DNA of 64,000 nt from Rhizomys pruinosus (GCA_009823505.1 VZQC01006270.1:310001-374000); one strand, 5' to 3'. Counted from the first letter of the stretch, positions 30,481 to 42,453 are shown. Made by a program: numbers and translations. The notes: generated by a model not told the origin, from the sequence alone.

Positions 30481-33400
30481 ATCTGCTTATTAAGGCTCTG
30501 AGCTACCACGGCCTCTCATACCTTCCTGCTCATCCTGGTGTGACTCTCCCTTGTTTGACTTCTTCACTTCCAATTCTCTGTTCTCTGGTGTTAATATTCA
30601 AATCACTCTGTGTCAGTCAGAATCCTCAGAGTGGAGTAGGCTGTGCTGTGGTCATGCGCATCCTCAGTCCCAGAGGCCTGAATGATGGATGTTTCTCTCT
30701 TGTGTGTGATACATGTCCATTGACAGGCAGCAGAGGACCCTGGGAACCCTGCCTGATAGGCTTTCTCCTCATGGGCTTCCGCTGTCATCATAGGCTGGTT
30801 CATGAACTTGTAACACCCAGATGTGGCACAGGTGGCAGGGAGGGTCCCACATATGTTTCTCTAGCCATGTGAGGACCTTGGAGAAATGTTGAAAAGGAGC
30901 AAGTGTGCACCCACAGGAGCCTATAAAAGGAAAGGGCGTCCCTGTATCCAGGTGCTGTGTGTCTGAGCAGGGGAGCAAGGCCAGGTTCCATGGCTGACAC
31001 CCCACACAAGCACAGCATGATCATGTGACCATCCATGCAGGCACTGGTTCTGAGCATGCTCTCCTTCACCAGCTGTGGCAGGAGGCAAAGCCAGCTGGCC
31101 TTGGCGTCTCCCTGCAATGTGCTCCTTTAGACCCCAGCAGGAGGCAGACATGTGAGGTTCTGCCTGTCTCATCCTTCATGGACCTAAGACTGCTGGCCAG
31201 ACTCCATTTCAATCTGTTGTTGACACGGGAACCACATCTCTCAGCTGATCTTTCTGAGCTGGGGCTGGGGTTGCTCCTGTCTTTGAATAATGAAAGCAGT
31301 TCTGATTACAGCAGTGCCTAAAGCTAAAACTGAGACCACATGTAAGTAAGATACACCGGTCCTTCTATGTGGCTTCCTATGTGTGTTCTAATGTGTGTGC
31401 TGCGAGCTTTTCCTATAGAGAGGTGACCTCAAGTCTACTCACTCCAGATAGGCACTCATGACAGACTGAACAAACAATTCCACACAAATCTAGCTTGGTG
31501 AACCAATGAGTTTCTTGGTCTTACTTACAGCATCATGAAAGGTCCCACCCCAGCATGGTGATAATCTCCCTGTAGCTACACAGATTGAGTCTTCAGTTAA
31601 CTTTGAATCTCCTCTATATACCAGCACGTCTGTATACCGGAGACCATGTGTAGCCAGGACAGAATTGCATTCCAGGCTCAGCAGGGCATGGCTGGAATCT
31701 CAGGTGAGGGTGTAGTGACCCTCCTGCCTTCCTTTTATGAGGGGCCATCAGCTGGCCTGACCTCCTTGAGGGTCTCTTGTAGGAGTCATAGCAACTTTCA
31801 TGGGGGTGAAATTGCTGCTAGGTGGAAACAGCTTTCCACAACAACGTCACATGCATTTTGTTCCCAAACTGAGGTTATAGTTGAATGACTTAAGGTTATA
31901 CTGGAATAAGTGACCCGTGGTGGCTCCAGGCCACCCTGGGTGCTGGCTGTCCCAACTCCAGATGTCTATTGAAGAGCCCATTTCAGGATTGCAGAAGATG
32001 GCAACAGTTATGATGCTGGCCTGACTTTCTCTCCTGATGCCCTAACGTTGCTCTCTCCCTGCCACGGGGATTGGTTTGTCTGAATTCCCTGGCAACGCAT
32101 CAAAACTGTGTTGTCTGGTGTCTAGAACATTAACTGGACCTGGTGGCACAGGCACCCTCAGCCCAGACATTTATAAGAACTTGAGCAGATTTCATAACTT
32201 CTGCCTTTTTGTGATGAACGACTGAAGCCATCTTCCTAGAAACTGTATACACCCATCTGCAGCTCAGCCAGAACCTTCTGGAACAGGACGGAAATGGGAA
32301 CTCAGGTGGAGAGAGTCCCCTAGAGCAGGAGGTGCTGGCAGAGACCTCGAGAAGGGACAGAAGTCTGGTAGTTGATTACCTTTCATTCATCTTTTCCACC
32401 CCAAAAGACATCTTTTCAGAATTTTTCCTTTCCAGGTGTCAGGGCTCCCCATGGGCCTCTGAAGGAGGAGGAAGGGCTAGAGGCCCTGGTCCCAGCTTGC
32501 ACCCCTGCTTGGCTCAGGGCGGGCCCCTCCCTTCCTCACCTGCTGCCCAGCTAAGAACAGCTTATTTCTAGAGTGGGTATTTCTGAAATAAAAGCTGCTT
32601 TTTCTTTCAGCTCCTGACAATAGCAGGCCACAAAGGATGCTCACAGGTCTGGTTCTAGGTTTTATTCTCCAGCCTTTGCCTTCTCTCCCTGAGAGAGTTC
32701 AGAGCAACCCCCAAGGCTGCACTGCTCTCAGCTGAGCTCGGACTGAGCAGCCGTCTTTTGATTCATTAACTTGCCTGTTTGCTTTTTCATTCCTTCTGGG
32801 ATTCAACTCAGAGATATTTGACCTGTCTCACAACAGGGCCATTGAAAGACAATAAAGATCCTAGCCAGTTATGGTGGTATACACACAGTCCCAGCACTAG
32901 CTGGAGAAATGTCTGGAGGGCAAAGCAGGGGGGTTGCTGCTGCCTGTCATGTGCTGGGGAGGGCTCCCAGAGAAGACAGTACTCAGCACTGAGAACAGTC
33001 CTGACCAGCTGAGTCCCAGCAGGGAGGCTGAGGGAGTGGTCCAGACAGAAAGTGGGAAGAAATAAGGTTGAAAGACATCTGGGACCAGAGCCCAGGGCTG
33101 CAGAGGCAGCTCTGAAACTAGAGTTCTTTCCTCCCAGTGATGTGGATGGGTCTGGGGCAGCACTGATGGACACCTAGTCACTCTGGCCTGTATGTTAGGA
33201 CAGTTTTTCATGGATCTATGTGTATGATAGCTGTGAGCAACCAGGCAGGTCGCATACTGCAAATGCTTCGCATAGACCTTTCACGCTGACCCCTATGTGA
33301 ATGCTTGTTCCTTGCCTAGGCTAAATACATGAAAGAGTAGGTGGGCTCAGTCAGTGCTAAAGCAGGCCAGGCTGGTGCAGAGGCCCTGGGAGAGGTGGCT

Positions 33401-33780
33401 GCCACCGGACCCAGGGAGCAGTAGGGCTGCTGAACTGCATCTTCCCCCGCTTCTGCGAGGATAGCCCGTGGAGCTTGCTAGGGATGTGGGATGGCAGAGA
33501 AAAGATGTTTGCATGAGCCCAGGGATCTACCCTGAGTGACCAGACGTGTAAGCACTGAGGTTTCTCTGGAAGGTGGGCTGTGCAGTGCAGTTCAGCTGGG
33601 CACCTGCTTGAGCAGGTTCAGGAGAGATTTCTCAAACACTTGAAAATAAAATCACCTTGGGATTTGGTAATCCCCTTCTGAAACTGGAAGCAGTGATTCA
33701 AGGAGACATTTGTTCACCAGTGCTCATCTAACAACAAACATCCCAGGAAAGAAAATCAAGACCAAATCCCACTTCTTTTC
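30481..33780. other. Low-copy intronic DNA
   Basis: No exon was recognised. A short B1-like fragment (GCCAGTTATGGTGGTATACA) lies at 32866-32901. Nothing else is identifiable. Confidence 0.45.
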
Positions 33781-33781
33781 T

Positions 33782-34011
33782 TAAAAATAATTTATTATTT
33801 TTACTTTTTGTGTATGAGTGTACTGCCTGCATGTGTGTAAGTGCACCCATATCTTGTAATGCCCTCAATGTCAGAAGAAGAAGGCACCGGATTCCCCTGA
33901 AACTAGAGTTACAGATGGTTGCTAGCCACCATGTGTGTGTTGGGAATCAAATCTGGATTCTCTCCAAGAGGAGCTGGTGCTGTTAACTGCTGAGCCATCT
34001 CTCCAGACCCC
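33782..34011 (-). mobile_element. B3/B2-class SINE
   Basis: TGTGTATGAGTGTACTGCCT, AACTAGAGTTACAGATGGTT and CTGAGCCATCTCTCCAGACC at the head. Confidence 0.85.
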
Positions 34012-34026
34012 CATTTTCAATAATTA

Positions 34027-34235
34027 CAGAAAGTAATAAAATATTTAGTAATAAATTTAAAGAAATGAAAGATCTATATATTAAAAACAATAAAATACTG
34101 ACAAAATTTCAGGAAGACACAAGTGGTTGGAAAAGTATCCAGTGTTCAGAGACTAAAATAATTGATATTATTAAAATATCAACACTACTCAAATCAGTCT
34201 ACAGAGTCAATGCCATCCCCATCAAAATTCCAGTG
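34027..34235 (+). mobile_element. L1 ORF2 fragment
   Basis: AGTAATAAATTTAAAGAAAT, AATATCAACACTACTCAAAT and CTACAGAGTCAATGCCATCC match the well-conserved part of L1 ORF2 before the 3' end. It is a short fragment with no function. Confidence 0.8.
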
Positions 34236-34370
34236 ACAGCCAGGTGTAATAGCACACACCTTTAGCCTCAGCGCTGAGGAGATGGGGGAAGGTGGATTTC
34301 TGTGAGTTCCAGTTCAGCCTGATCTATCTAGTAAGTTCCAGTCAGACAGGGCTACACAGTGAGACCTACA
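34236..34370 (+). mobile_element. Old B1-like SINE inside L1
   Basis: CAGCCAGGTGTAATAGCACA, TTCTGTGAGTTCCAGTTCAG. It separates the ORF2 fragment from L1 3' end-like sequence. Confidence 0.65.
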
Positions 34371-34470
34371 CAGTGGAATCTAAAAAGCTAAGCTCAGAGA
34401 AGCACAGAACTGAACAGTGGTTACCAGAGGCTGGGGTGTGGGGAGTTTGCAGAGACATTGGTCTTAGAGA
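34371..34470 (+). mobile_element. L1 3' end-like continuation
   Basis: TGGAATCTAAAAAGCTAAG and CAGTGGTTACCAGAGGCTGG resemble the end of L1 ORF2 and the start of the 3' UTR. Confidence 0.55.
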
Positions 34471-34656
34471 CTAAGAGTGCCATGGTACAAAATGCCAGAG
34501 GGCTCAGGAGGGAAGGCAGTCATTCTGGCTACTTCTCAGCTATGAACTTGGAAACTGAAAAATATTAATAGAAAAAAATCCAATGTGACTTCCCAGTAGG
34601 CTGGAAGGACTTCCAGGAAGTGGATCGGCAATAGTGAACTGCCCAGAGCAAACTAT

Positions 34657-34918
34657 AAAACTGCTGCTTCTGGGGCTGGAGAGATGGCTCAGTGGTTAAG
34701 AGCACCGAATGCTCTTGCAGAGGACCTGGGTTCGATTCCCAGCACCCACATAGTGGCTAAGAACCGTCTTTAACTCCAGTTCCAGGGGAATCCGATGCCC
34801 CCTTCTGACCTTCGCGGCATTGTATGACACAGGTGCACAAACCTACGTGCAGACAGTAAACTCATACACATAAAAAAATAATAATAAATAAAATTTAAAA
34901 AAAAAACTGCTGCTTCTG
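34657..34918 (+). mobile_element. B3/B2-class SINE with target-site duplication
   Basis: The body is 34672-34902, from GGGGCTGGAGAGATGGCTCA to an A-rich tail. AAAACTGCTGCTTCTG flanks both sides. It is a young insertion with an intact tRNA-like head. Confidence 0.95.
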
Positions 34919-34984
34919 ATGGGACAGAATGTCCTAAGCTAGGCTGTGGTCATCATGATGGCCCTGCCCTATGGATTTACTGAA

Positions 34985-35910
34985 AGTCTGTGAATTATAC
35001 TCGTGAAGTGGAGAAGTAGCATGGGCAGCAGATCAGACCTCTCTCTGCAGTGGACAGGATCCAGCCACATATCCAGTGCCCCACCCCAGCCTCTCTCTGG
35101 AAATAACTCTGAGTCGCCTTAGAGTTTAGAGCCATTTGTCAGCCTCATGCCTGTGGATTTGGTCACTGGGCCTGGCTGGCCACCGGGTGTGGTGGTTGTT
35201 GGCCTGCCATGAATTTATTCAAAGGCCTTGAATTATACTCCTGAAGTGGGTGTTAGGGTCAGAAAATTAGACCTTTCAAAGTTGTTCACATACATGCGTG
35301 CACTCTGCTTCCTTCTCACCGTGCTGACCCTTCCTTCAGGCACACATTTTCCTGTTCACAATGAAGCAGGGGTGGAGAGGCTACACTTGTGGTCACTGGG
35401 GTTGGGGGGGCAGCGGTGACTGCTTCGTGCTCCAGTCATGTAGTTCCATGACATGGAATGCTTTTCATCTAGGCCAGGTGACCTCAGAAACGCCTCCCAA
35501 AGTGCCCTTGTGAGTCTCTCTGCTCCACTCACAGCTTCCCAGTGTTTGGGGCCATGGACAGGACTCTGGCAGATGATTGTACATCCAGGCTCTGCTACAT
35601 GTGCTCGTGCTAGATCATTGCCCTGTAAGAGACCTGCAACATACCCTGTGCCCCAGGCCCCGCCTGTCACCCAGGGCTGGCTGGGCTCATATTTCTTAGG
35701 TGAAGACACAGTACACAGGATCAGACAGCACATCCACTCCCCACCCAGGCCTCTGCAAAGGAGCAACCTCAAGACGTGTCTTTCTGGAAATAACTTGGGA
35801 GTCAGCCTTAGAGTTCAAGCCATTTGTCCCCTTAGCTTCATTCCTTTGGGTTTTGTCCTTCAGTCTGACTTGCCATTGAGGGCGTGTAGAACTGTGGCAG
35901 TTATTAGGGG
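34985..35910. repeat. Degenerate local tandem duplication
   Basis: GAATTATACTCGTGAAGTGG (about 34991) reappears as GAATTATACTCCTGAAGTGG (about 35229). The GGAAATAACTCTGAGTCGCC-AGAGTTTAGAGCCATTTGTC stretch (about 35099) reappears at about 35787. The offset changes from about 240 to about 690, so one unit has gained or lost about 450 bp. Confidence 0.65.
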
Positions 35911-36041
35911 CTGCTCTCCAAGGCAGGGTAGGGGCTATCCTGGGTGGAGGGCTCAGAGGAAGATACTACATATTAGAAGCACAGCAGTTGTTATCCACTG
36001 CTTGACTCTGTCAGAGATAGCATATTTAAGAAGCATTCCAA

Positions 36042-36210
36042 GGACCTGGAGAGATGGCTCAGCAGTTAAGAGTGTGAACTGTTCTTGCAAAGGACCTGAC
36101 TTTGGTTCCCAGCACACATATCAGGCAGCTCACAATGCCTGTAACTCCAGCTTCAGGGGGATCCGATACCTCCTCAGGGATCTGCTGTCATATGAATATA
36201 CATGCACACA
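36042..36210 (+). mobile_element. B3/B2-class SINE
   Basis: CCTGGAGAGATGGCTCAGCA, CAGCACACATATCAGGCAG and a tail that has expanded into a CA/CAGA microsatellite. Confidence 0.85.
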
Positions 36211-36238
36211 GACACAGACACAGACACACACAGACACA

Positions 36239-36280
<42 letters not shown>
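36201..36280. repeat. (CA)n/(CAGACA)n microsatellite
   Basis: CACAGACACAGACACAGACA is followed by a pure CA run of about 40 bases. Confidence 0.95.
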
Positions 36281-36282
<2 letters not shown>

Positions 36283-36317
36283 TAAACAGTTTTTTTTAGA
36301 AAACTTTAAAAAGAATT

Positions 36318-36405
36318 CCAGGCATGGAACATGGCTCATTTGATAGAGAGGTTGCCCCTCACGCTTGAGGTCTTGGGTTCAATCCCTAGCACTGTCAGAA
36401 AAGCA
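36318..36405 (+). mobile_element. ID-like SINE, old
   Basis: CATGGAACATGGCTCATTTG, TTGGGTTCAATCCCTAGCAC. It is a tRNA-like A and B box arrangement with decay. Confidence 0.6.
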
Positions 36406-37210
36406 TCACAGGCCGCCTGCTCAACTCAGCCAGGAACTGCTGCTAAAGTCTTCCCGGTTACCAAAGTTAGGTGAAACAATCATTGTAAGTTAGAGCTAGA
36501 AGGAGTCATTTCTCTCTGCCCTATTTCCTGTTTTAAAAATGGCATTCAAAGGCCATTGGCCTGCCTGAGACTCTACAGTGACTCACATCCACCCTGTGTC
36601 TCGGAAGAGCTCTGTGTAAAGGCTGACACATCATATTAGGTCCTCTGGGTCCTGCCATTGTCCTCATTCAGAGCCTACAGTGCGAGGAATCTGGCAATGC
36701 TGTCACTCTTCAGCTTCAAGGCTTGTCTGTTCACCAAGGAGATAACTTAAAACATTCAGCATAAAAACAGCCTGGTGATCTAGGAACTCAGTGAATCAGT
36801 GGCTTGCACAGTAGAAGTAAAACCTTTATTTATTTTTATAAGTAAAACCTTTAAATAGAAGATAACATCATCTGAAATGAAACTTCAGCCCTAAATAGTA
36901 GAATGATGTGTTATTCATGATTCCAATATTCTTAGATGTTTTTAGTGTTTATGAGTAACTTTGCTTAAATGTTAAGGGAGTCTCACACTTAAGTGTTGGC
37001 CCTTGATTTGCAATATGAGTCACTGTTTTGGGATGCCTTTGGGACCCACCCTCCCCAGAGTCACTCGGCCAGAAGCTCAGAGTCTCACTCATTTCTCCAC
37101 TTAGTCTCCTGTGGCTGGGCAAAGTGTGGGCATCATGGTGACCAGTGAATATGTCTGGGCACCTCAATCAAGTATTCTTCTCATTTTATCTTTTGATTGA
37201 GCTGCACCAG
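36406..37210. other. Low-copy intronic DNA
   Basis: No gene or named repeat was recognised. Confidence 0.4.
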
Positions 37211-37275
37211 AGGCTGAACTTGGTCCTTTCCCATGCTAGGCAAGCCTCTACCACTGAATTGCATCTCAGCCCTTT
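37200..37275 (-). mobile_element. ID/B4-like fragment
   Basis: CCATGCTAGGCAAGCCTCTA, CCACTGAATTGCATCTCAGC. A T-run and a short hAT-like head (CTTTTGCTGGGACAAAATGC, 37318-37340) follow. Confidence 0.65.
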
Positions 37276-37826
37276 TTTTTTTTAATTATTATTTTGAGAC
37301 AGGGTTCATTAGTTACTTTCCTTTTGCTGGGACAAAATGCCCAACGCAGTACCTGGGCTCATAGTTGACCTGGGTCTAGCCAAATAGTGAGATTCATGTT
37401 CAGTGAGAAACTCTGTCTCAAAAGAAGGTGGCATAGAATTAAAGACTATGTCCAACATAATCTCTGGTTTCCTCATGCATGTGCACATATCAACATATAC
37501 ACATGCATACATATACCACACATGCACACACAATTGATATAGATTTAGACAGAGATACATATGCAGACCTATGTAGAAAGTGACACAGGGCAGAATTGGT
37601 TGAACTCAATAACACTAAAAAAGGAACAATATCTAACACTGACCCTCTAGTAAATTAGAGTTGAAACCAAAGGTCTGACTTTCTGCTCACTGGGCTGCTC
37701 ATGACTAGGGATTCCACAAAATCCCACAGCAAAGTGGACATCTTTTGCTCTCAGTTTCTGAAATGCAAATACCCACTTCTGGGTGTGAACTTTATTCATA
37801 TAATAAACTGTTTTACTATTGTGGGT

Positions 37827-37963
37827 GTTTTGTTGTGAGCCTGTATATGTATATATGTGTATATATACATGCATATATATGTATACAAATATATAATATG
37901 CACACATATATATAATACCTATATGTATATATAGGTATACATAAAGGTTTTGTTGTGAGCCTG

Positions 37964-37994
<31 letters not shown>

Positions 37995-38070
37995 ACATGC
38001 ATGCATATAGGTATCATATATACAAATATATAATACACACATACATATATAATACCTATATGTAGATATT
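37827..38070. repeat. AT-rich tandem duplication, 120-bp unit
   Basis: GTTTTGTTGTGAGCCTGTAT starts at 37827 and again at 37947. Each unit continues with TATATA/CATGCATATA and ends near AATACCTATATGTA. The second unit has an expanded TA run. Confidence 0.85.
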
Positions 38071-38374
38071 TATATTACATATATAGAAATATATATATGA
38101 AATCCTAAATGCCCTTTCAAAGGGTTGGTTTTGGTAGAAATGTTTATTATTTATGTTGAATACCCTAAATAGACCAAAGCAAGCCAAGCTTCCATAAACC
38201 ATTAAACACTGTGGCCCATACAGCTCCTTTTGGGGTATTTGTGATCTAGTCACTTCATGAAGTTTAGAGTCATAGCAAAATCCATTTTTCAAGGCAGGAG
38301 TGGTTACACTAGCAGGAACAAGGAATGGTTGTTTAGATGCTTGAATATTTTGGATTTGCTGATGTTCTATGTAT
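38071..38374. other. Low-copy AT-rich DNA
   Basis: Nothing was recognised. Confidence 0.35.
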
Positions 38375-38725
38375 GTTGGTTACTTTTATGTTGCTGTGAT
38401 AAACACGTAACCAAGAGGAACTTAAGAAACTTACAGTCCAAGTGGTTGGAAAGGTGTGACGGCAGGAGGCTGGGGGTATAATGGCAGGCATGAGCAGGAA
38501 GCTGCTGTCCACATTTTACCTGGACACAGGTGGTCAAGAGGGTGAACAGGAAGAGGGGAAAGGCTAGGCTATAAACCTTCAAAGCCTGCTCTAATGACTT
38601 ACTTGCTCCAGCAAGGCTCCACCTCCTAGGGGTTCCACAACCTTCTCAAATGGTGCCACCAACTGGGAACCGAGGGTTCAATTACCTGAGCCTGTGGAGG
38701 ACATTTTGTTTCTGCCAAACCAGTA
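38375..38725 (+). mobile_element. URR1-like (hAT-type) rodent repeat
   Basis: ATGTTGCTGTGATAAACACG at the left, TGCTCCAGCAAGGCTCCACC centrally and GTGGAGGACATTTTGTTTCT at the right. Confidence 0.7.
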
Positions 38726-38749
38726 AGATATATGATTTGTTGGGACTAT

Positions 38750-38902
38750 TAAAGTAGCTCCTACTCAGGAGGCAGAAGCAGGCAGATCTTTGTAAGTTCA
38801 AGGCCAGCCTAGTCTACAGAGTGAGTTCCAGGACAGCTGGGGCTACAGGGAGACCCTGTCTCGAAAAGACCAAAAAAAAAAAAAAAAAAAAAAGTAGCTC
38901 CC
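38750..38902 (+). mobile_element. 5'-truncated B1 SINE with target-site duplication
   Basis: The first third of B1 is missing and the body starts CTACTCAGGAGGCAGAAGCA. The tail is a run of more than 20 A. AAAGTAGCTCC lies on both sides. Confidence 0.9.
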
Positions 38903-39097
38903 AAAGTAAATAAATAAGCTATTTTCTGAGCATCTATTTAGGCAAGATTTTGGCTAAATGTCTGAAGAAAACATTAATAGGCTCAAAAGACAACCAGCAA
39001 AGAAAAAATACTGCAATTTGTGTTTCTAAGATTAGTTTACCTTATATAAAAATATCTCTTTAAAAAATTAAGAGGACATTTATATTCCCCCCTCCAA

Positions 39098-39193
39098 GGC
39101 TCAGGGAACATACACCTGTTACCCTGTACTCGGGAGACTGAAGCAGGAGGATGACTGCAGATTCCAGGCCAGCCTAGGCTGTGGTGAATTGTC

Positions 39194-39232
<39 letters not shown>
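39098..39232 (+). mobile_element. Old B1-like SINE with (TAA)n tail
   Basis: CTGTACTCGGGAGACTGAAG, TTCCAGGCCAGCCTAGGC. The tail has become a TAA microsatellite (39193-39232). Confidence 0.7.
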
Positions 39233-39284
39233 GACTTAGTCCTTGCATGTCTAGAGTGATATGGAGGTATGCACATATTAGTTC

Positions 39285-39625
39285 ACTAGGAGAGCCATAG
39301 TGGGCAGCATCAAGCAGGAGAACTTACTCTCTCATAGCTCCAGAGGCCAAAAGTCCAGACTCAGGGTATGAGCAGTGCAGGCTCCATCTGAGGCTCTGAG
39401 AAGACTGCCCCAGCCTCTCTCCGCACTCTGTGGCTGCGTCCACAATTGGCATTCTTTGGCTTGAAGATGGATTACTGCTGTCTCTGCCTGCGTCTTCGCT
39501 GGCCTTCTTCCTGTGTGTCTCAATGGGTCTCAATGTCTGGATTTCTGTCGTCTTATGAAGAAGTCATTGAGTGCGGATCCACTCTAACTGAACATGATAT
39601 CATGTTAACCTGATTACATCTGCAA
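39285..39625 (-). mobile_element. MLT1/MaLR-like LTR remnant
   Basis: TCTCTCATAGCTCCAGAGGC, ATTGGCATTCTTTGGCTTG, GCCTTCTTCCTGTGTGTCTC and TGATTACATCTGCAAAGGAT follow the reverse order of an old MaLR LTR. Confidence 0.65.
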
Positions 39626-39639
39626 AGGATCCATGTCCA

Positions 39640-40025
39640 CTCTCTGTTATTATAACAAAATCCTTTAGACTGCGTAACTTGTAAAGCGAAGAGGTGTATA
39701 GGTCCAAGGACACAGTACTGGCTCTGCTTAGCCTTGGTGAGGAGCACGTTACAGCATGGTAGATGACATCAGGTGCCAGCCTGCACCAGAACAGGAAGCT
39801 GGAGAGATTCCAGGCTAACTCTTTATAAGGACTAGCTCTTGTTTGAAGTGACTGGTGTCCACAGAGAACTACATTAATCTCTTCTAAGGATGGGACCACT
39901 AGGACCAAATCACCTTCCACTGCCCCACCTCGTTCTTACAGGTTCCCCACTCTACTCAATGCCACCTGGTGACCAGGTTTGAGTACACGAGACCTTGGAG
40001 GACACCCAGAAGACACAGCAGTCCC
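39640..40025 (-). mobile_element. Second MaLR-like LTR remnant
   Basis: TGTTATTATAACAAAATCCT at the left, then GACTGCGTAACTTGTAAAGC, and AAGGATGGGACCACTAGG toward the right. It is adjacent to and in the same orientation as the previous LTR, but is not clearly the same copy. Confidence 0.5.
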
Positions 40026-40430
40026 TTTCACAGGTTCTGGTGGACATGAGTCTTTGGAGGACTCTGTTCCCACAGCAGGATGTCTGTACCTCACCTGCGT
40101 GGGTCCTGCTGTCCAGACCACTGATGTGTCCTAACTAATCCTTGGACCAGATAAGGAAGACTGTTATTTTTTTGGTTCAACTACCAAATGTACTTTTCCC
40201 TTTCTCTTGAGATTTGAAGATATATGACACTATGTCACAAACTGACCTGAAATTCTTATTTGTTCCATTAAGATTTCCTGTAACTGGGACAATCGTATGC
40301 TCCAGTTCTTAACCTGTCTATTAATAGCGAAACCTATTTTCTCTGAATTAAAGTTATTGGTTAACACCAAAAGACTAGAACTGGTTTAACTAAAATGTTT
40401 AGAATACTGTGGGATAAGGAGGGACAGGGG
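40026..40430. other. Low-copy intronic DNA
   Basis: Nothing was recognised. Confidence 0.35.
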
Positions 40431-40432
40431 TT

Positions 40433-40738
40433 ACTGTGGTTTGAATGTGCCTGCCCTCATAAAGTTCATGTGGGAATCCTAACCCAGGAAGTGACAGTGT
40501 GCTGGGCAGGATCTTTTCACTGAGCATGAGGGTGGGGTTCTCCTATGAAGGAAGCTCAGGAGAGCACACTGATCCACGCCCACCCCCACCCCACTCTATG
40601 AAAGGACACAGTGGGAAAGGGGGCCCTTCCCAGACACTGATTCCTGTCTGCACCTTGGCCTTGGATTTCCCAGCCTTCAGAACTATGAACAATTATTTGC
40701 TATCATTAATAAGCCACCCAAGTCTATGGTATTGCATG
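40433..40738 (+). mobile_element. MaLR/MLT1-like LTR remnant
   Basis: ACTGTGGTTTGAATGTGCCT at the left, TTTCCCAGCCTTCAGAACTA and AATAAGCCACCCAAGTCTAT at the right. Confidence 0.75.
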
Positions 40739-40790
40739 AGAGTATGCGTATGTGAGTGTGTGTGTGTGCGCGTGCGTGTGCACGCACATA
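40739..40790. repeat. Imperfect (TG)n with CG
   Basis: GTGTGTGTGTGTGCGCGTGC followed by GTGTGCACGCACATATGC. Confidence 0.85.
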
Positions 40791-40884
40791 TGCTAGTTTT
40801 TGTCAGCTTTATGAAAACTAGAGACACCAGGAAAAAGGGAACCTCGGCTGCAGAACTGTCTCTTTATGGTTGGCTGGTGACTGT

Positions 40885-41390
40885 CTGTATTAATTGATGT
40901 TAATTGATGTAGGTGGGCCCAGCCACTGTGGGCAGTGCCATCCCTGGGCAGGTGCCCATGAGTTGTATAAGAAAGGTGTCTGAGCCAGGTGTGGTGGCGC
41001 ACGCCTTTAATCCTAGCACTTGGGAGGCAGAGGCAGGCGGATCTCTGTGAGTTCAAGGCCAGCCTAGTCTACATAGTGAGTTACAGGACAGCTGGAGCTA
41101 CGGGGAGACCCTGTCTCATAAAGACCCAAAACAAAACAAAACAAAACAAACAAAAAACAAAAACAAAAAACAATGGTATCTGAGCAAGCCAGGGGAGCGA
41201 GCAGTAAGCAGCGCTCCTCCATAGTCTCTGCTTCAGTTCCTGCCCCCAGCTTCCTGCTTGAGTTCCCACCTGACCTCCCTCAGGGATGGCCTGTCACTTG
41301 GAACTGTAAGATACAATAAACCCTGTCCTCACCCAAGTTGTTTTTTGGTTGGAGTATATTATCACAGATCTCGAAAGCTGACTAGCGGCA
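40885..41390 (-). mobile_element. Rodent interspersed repeat split by a B1
   Basis: GGTGGGCCCAGCCACTGTGG at the left and, after the B1, GGGGAGCGAGCAGTAAGCAG, TTCCTGCTTGAGTTCCCACC and CAATAAACCCTGTCCTCACC. It is the same family as 42655-43055. Confidence 0.7.
40972..41185 (+). mobile_element. B1 SINE inserted in an older repeat
   Basis: The body starts GCCAGGTGTGGTGGCGCACG and the tail is (AAAAC)n. GGTGTCTGAGC on the left is repeated as GGTATCTGAGC on the right. Confidence 0.9.
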
Positions 41391-41620
41391 ATGTGCAAGT
41401 GTGCGTGGAGGTCGGAGGACATCTTCAGATGTCATTCCTAACGAACCACCTACTTGTCTTGCTTTGTTCTGAGACAAGGTCTCTCACTGGCTCGGAGCTT
41501 GCCCATTCAGTTAGGCTGACTGGCCGCCCCATCGTGCCCAGCTTTTGAAAATTATAAAATATGTGGTTCTGGGAATGAACCTGGGTCCTTGGCCACCTCT
41601 CCAGGCTATGATGTGTTGTA
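41391..41620 (-). mobile_element. B4A-class SINE
   Basis: GTGCGTGGAGGTCGGAGGAC, then a B1-like segment (GAGACAAGGTCTCTCACTGG), then a tRNA-like end (GGGAATGAACCTGGGTCC). This is the composite B4 order in reverse. Confidence 0.65.
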
Positions 41621-42450
41621 GTGGCCCGGCAGAGGTCCATAGAATGGCTTCCCGGCTTCCTGGGAGAGTGTGGAGAACGGTATGGTGGTGTGTGTGGTTC
41701 ATAGCCCGGAGACCTACTGGCCCTGTGGGGTGACGCTGAGGAGTTGCCCTCTGCTCTGGAGGTGTTCTGTGTGAGGTAGTAGAAAGCTGCCCAAGTGGAA
41801 GGGTCTTGTAAACATTCAGACCTGTAGGTCTGGATGGGAGAGAGAGGGCCCTTGCCACCCACTGGAGTGGTCACATCCCCAGGATCCATGAGCTCTTCCC
41901 AGACGGTCAGGAGGACAGGGCACTGAGGATGGGCAGAGGGGTGGGCGAGGAATAGCTATCCTCCTGAGGAGGAGGATGGGTAAGGATGGGAAGACAGAAG
42001 GAACCCATAGTGTACACTGGAGACGCCCAAGTGGAAATTCAGAAACATTGCTTGTGCCTTGCAGGAGGGGGCAGGGCAGGGGCCTCACGAGAGAAGTCAC
42101 AGTATATTCACAGACATGGAAGAGCCACAGATAACTGAGCCGCAGCTGGGGCTGCGCGTGGAGAGGAGGGGCCGGGCGTGGGCTCCGGCACAGGGTGGTC
42201 TTGCTCTCTAGTACTGTCTGTCTACAGGTGTGGCCGTGGCTGGTGCCCTGGGTTTCTGCTAGGTGCTGTTAGGTCTCTATCGCTACCACTGGTTGAACTA
42301 CTGTCTGTCCGCAAACAATACGGATCTGGAGGTGGGACAGGGTTCATGGCAGGAACAACGCCTCCTCTGGGTGGAACCAAAGATGTCACGTGTATGGGCT
42401 AGATCCAGGGAGAACTTTCTAGAAAGGAATGCTGCTCAGTGGATTGCTTC
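41621..42450. other. Low-copy intronic DNA
   Basis: It has a modest GC-rich patch near 42145-42195 and no CpG island. A chance frame at 42178-42440 shows no family I recognise. Confidence 0.4.
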
Positions 42451-42453
42451 GCC

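Noticed and set aside
35453..36343. 296-codon open frame
   Set aside because: It passes through low-copy DNA, a B3 SINE and a CA microsatellite; composition and content are not protein-like.
37816..38042. Tyr/Ile-rich peptides
   Set aside because: They are translations of the AT-rich 120-bp tandem repeat.
42178..42440. Possible decayed exon before a B1
   Set aside because: There are no recognisable domain, splice sites or family; the frame is short and stops are near.
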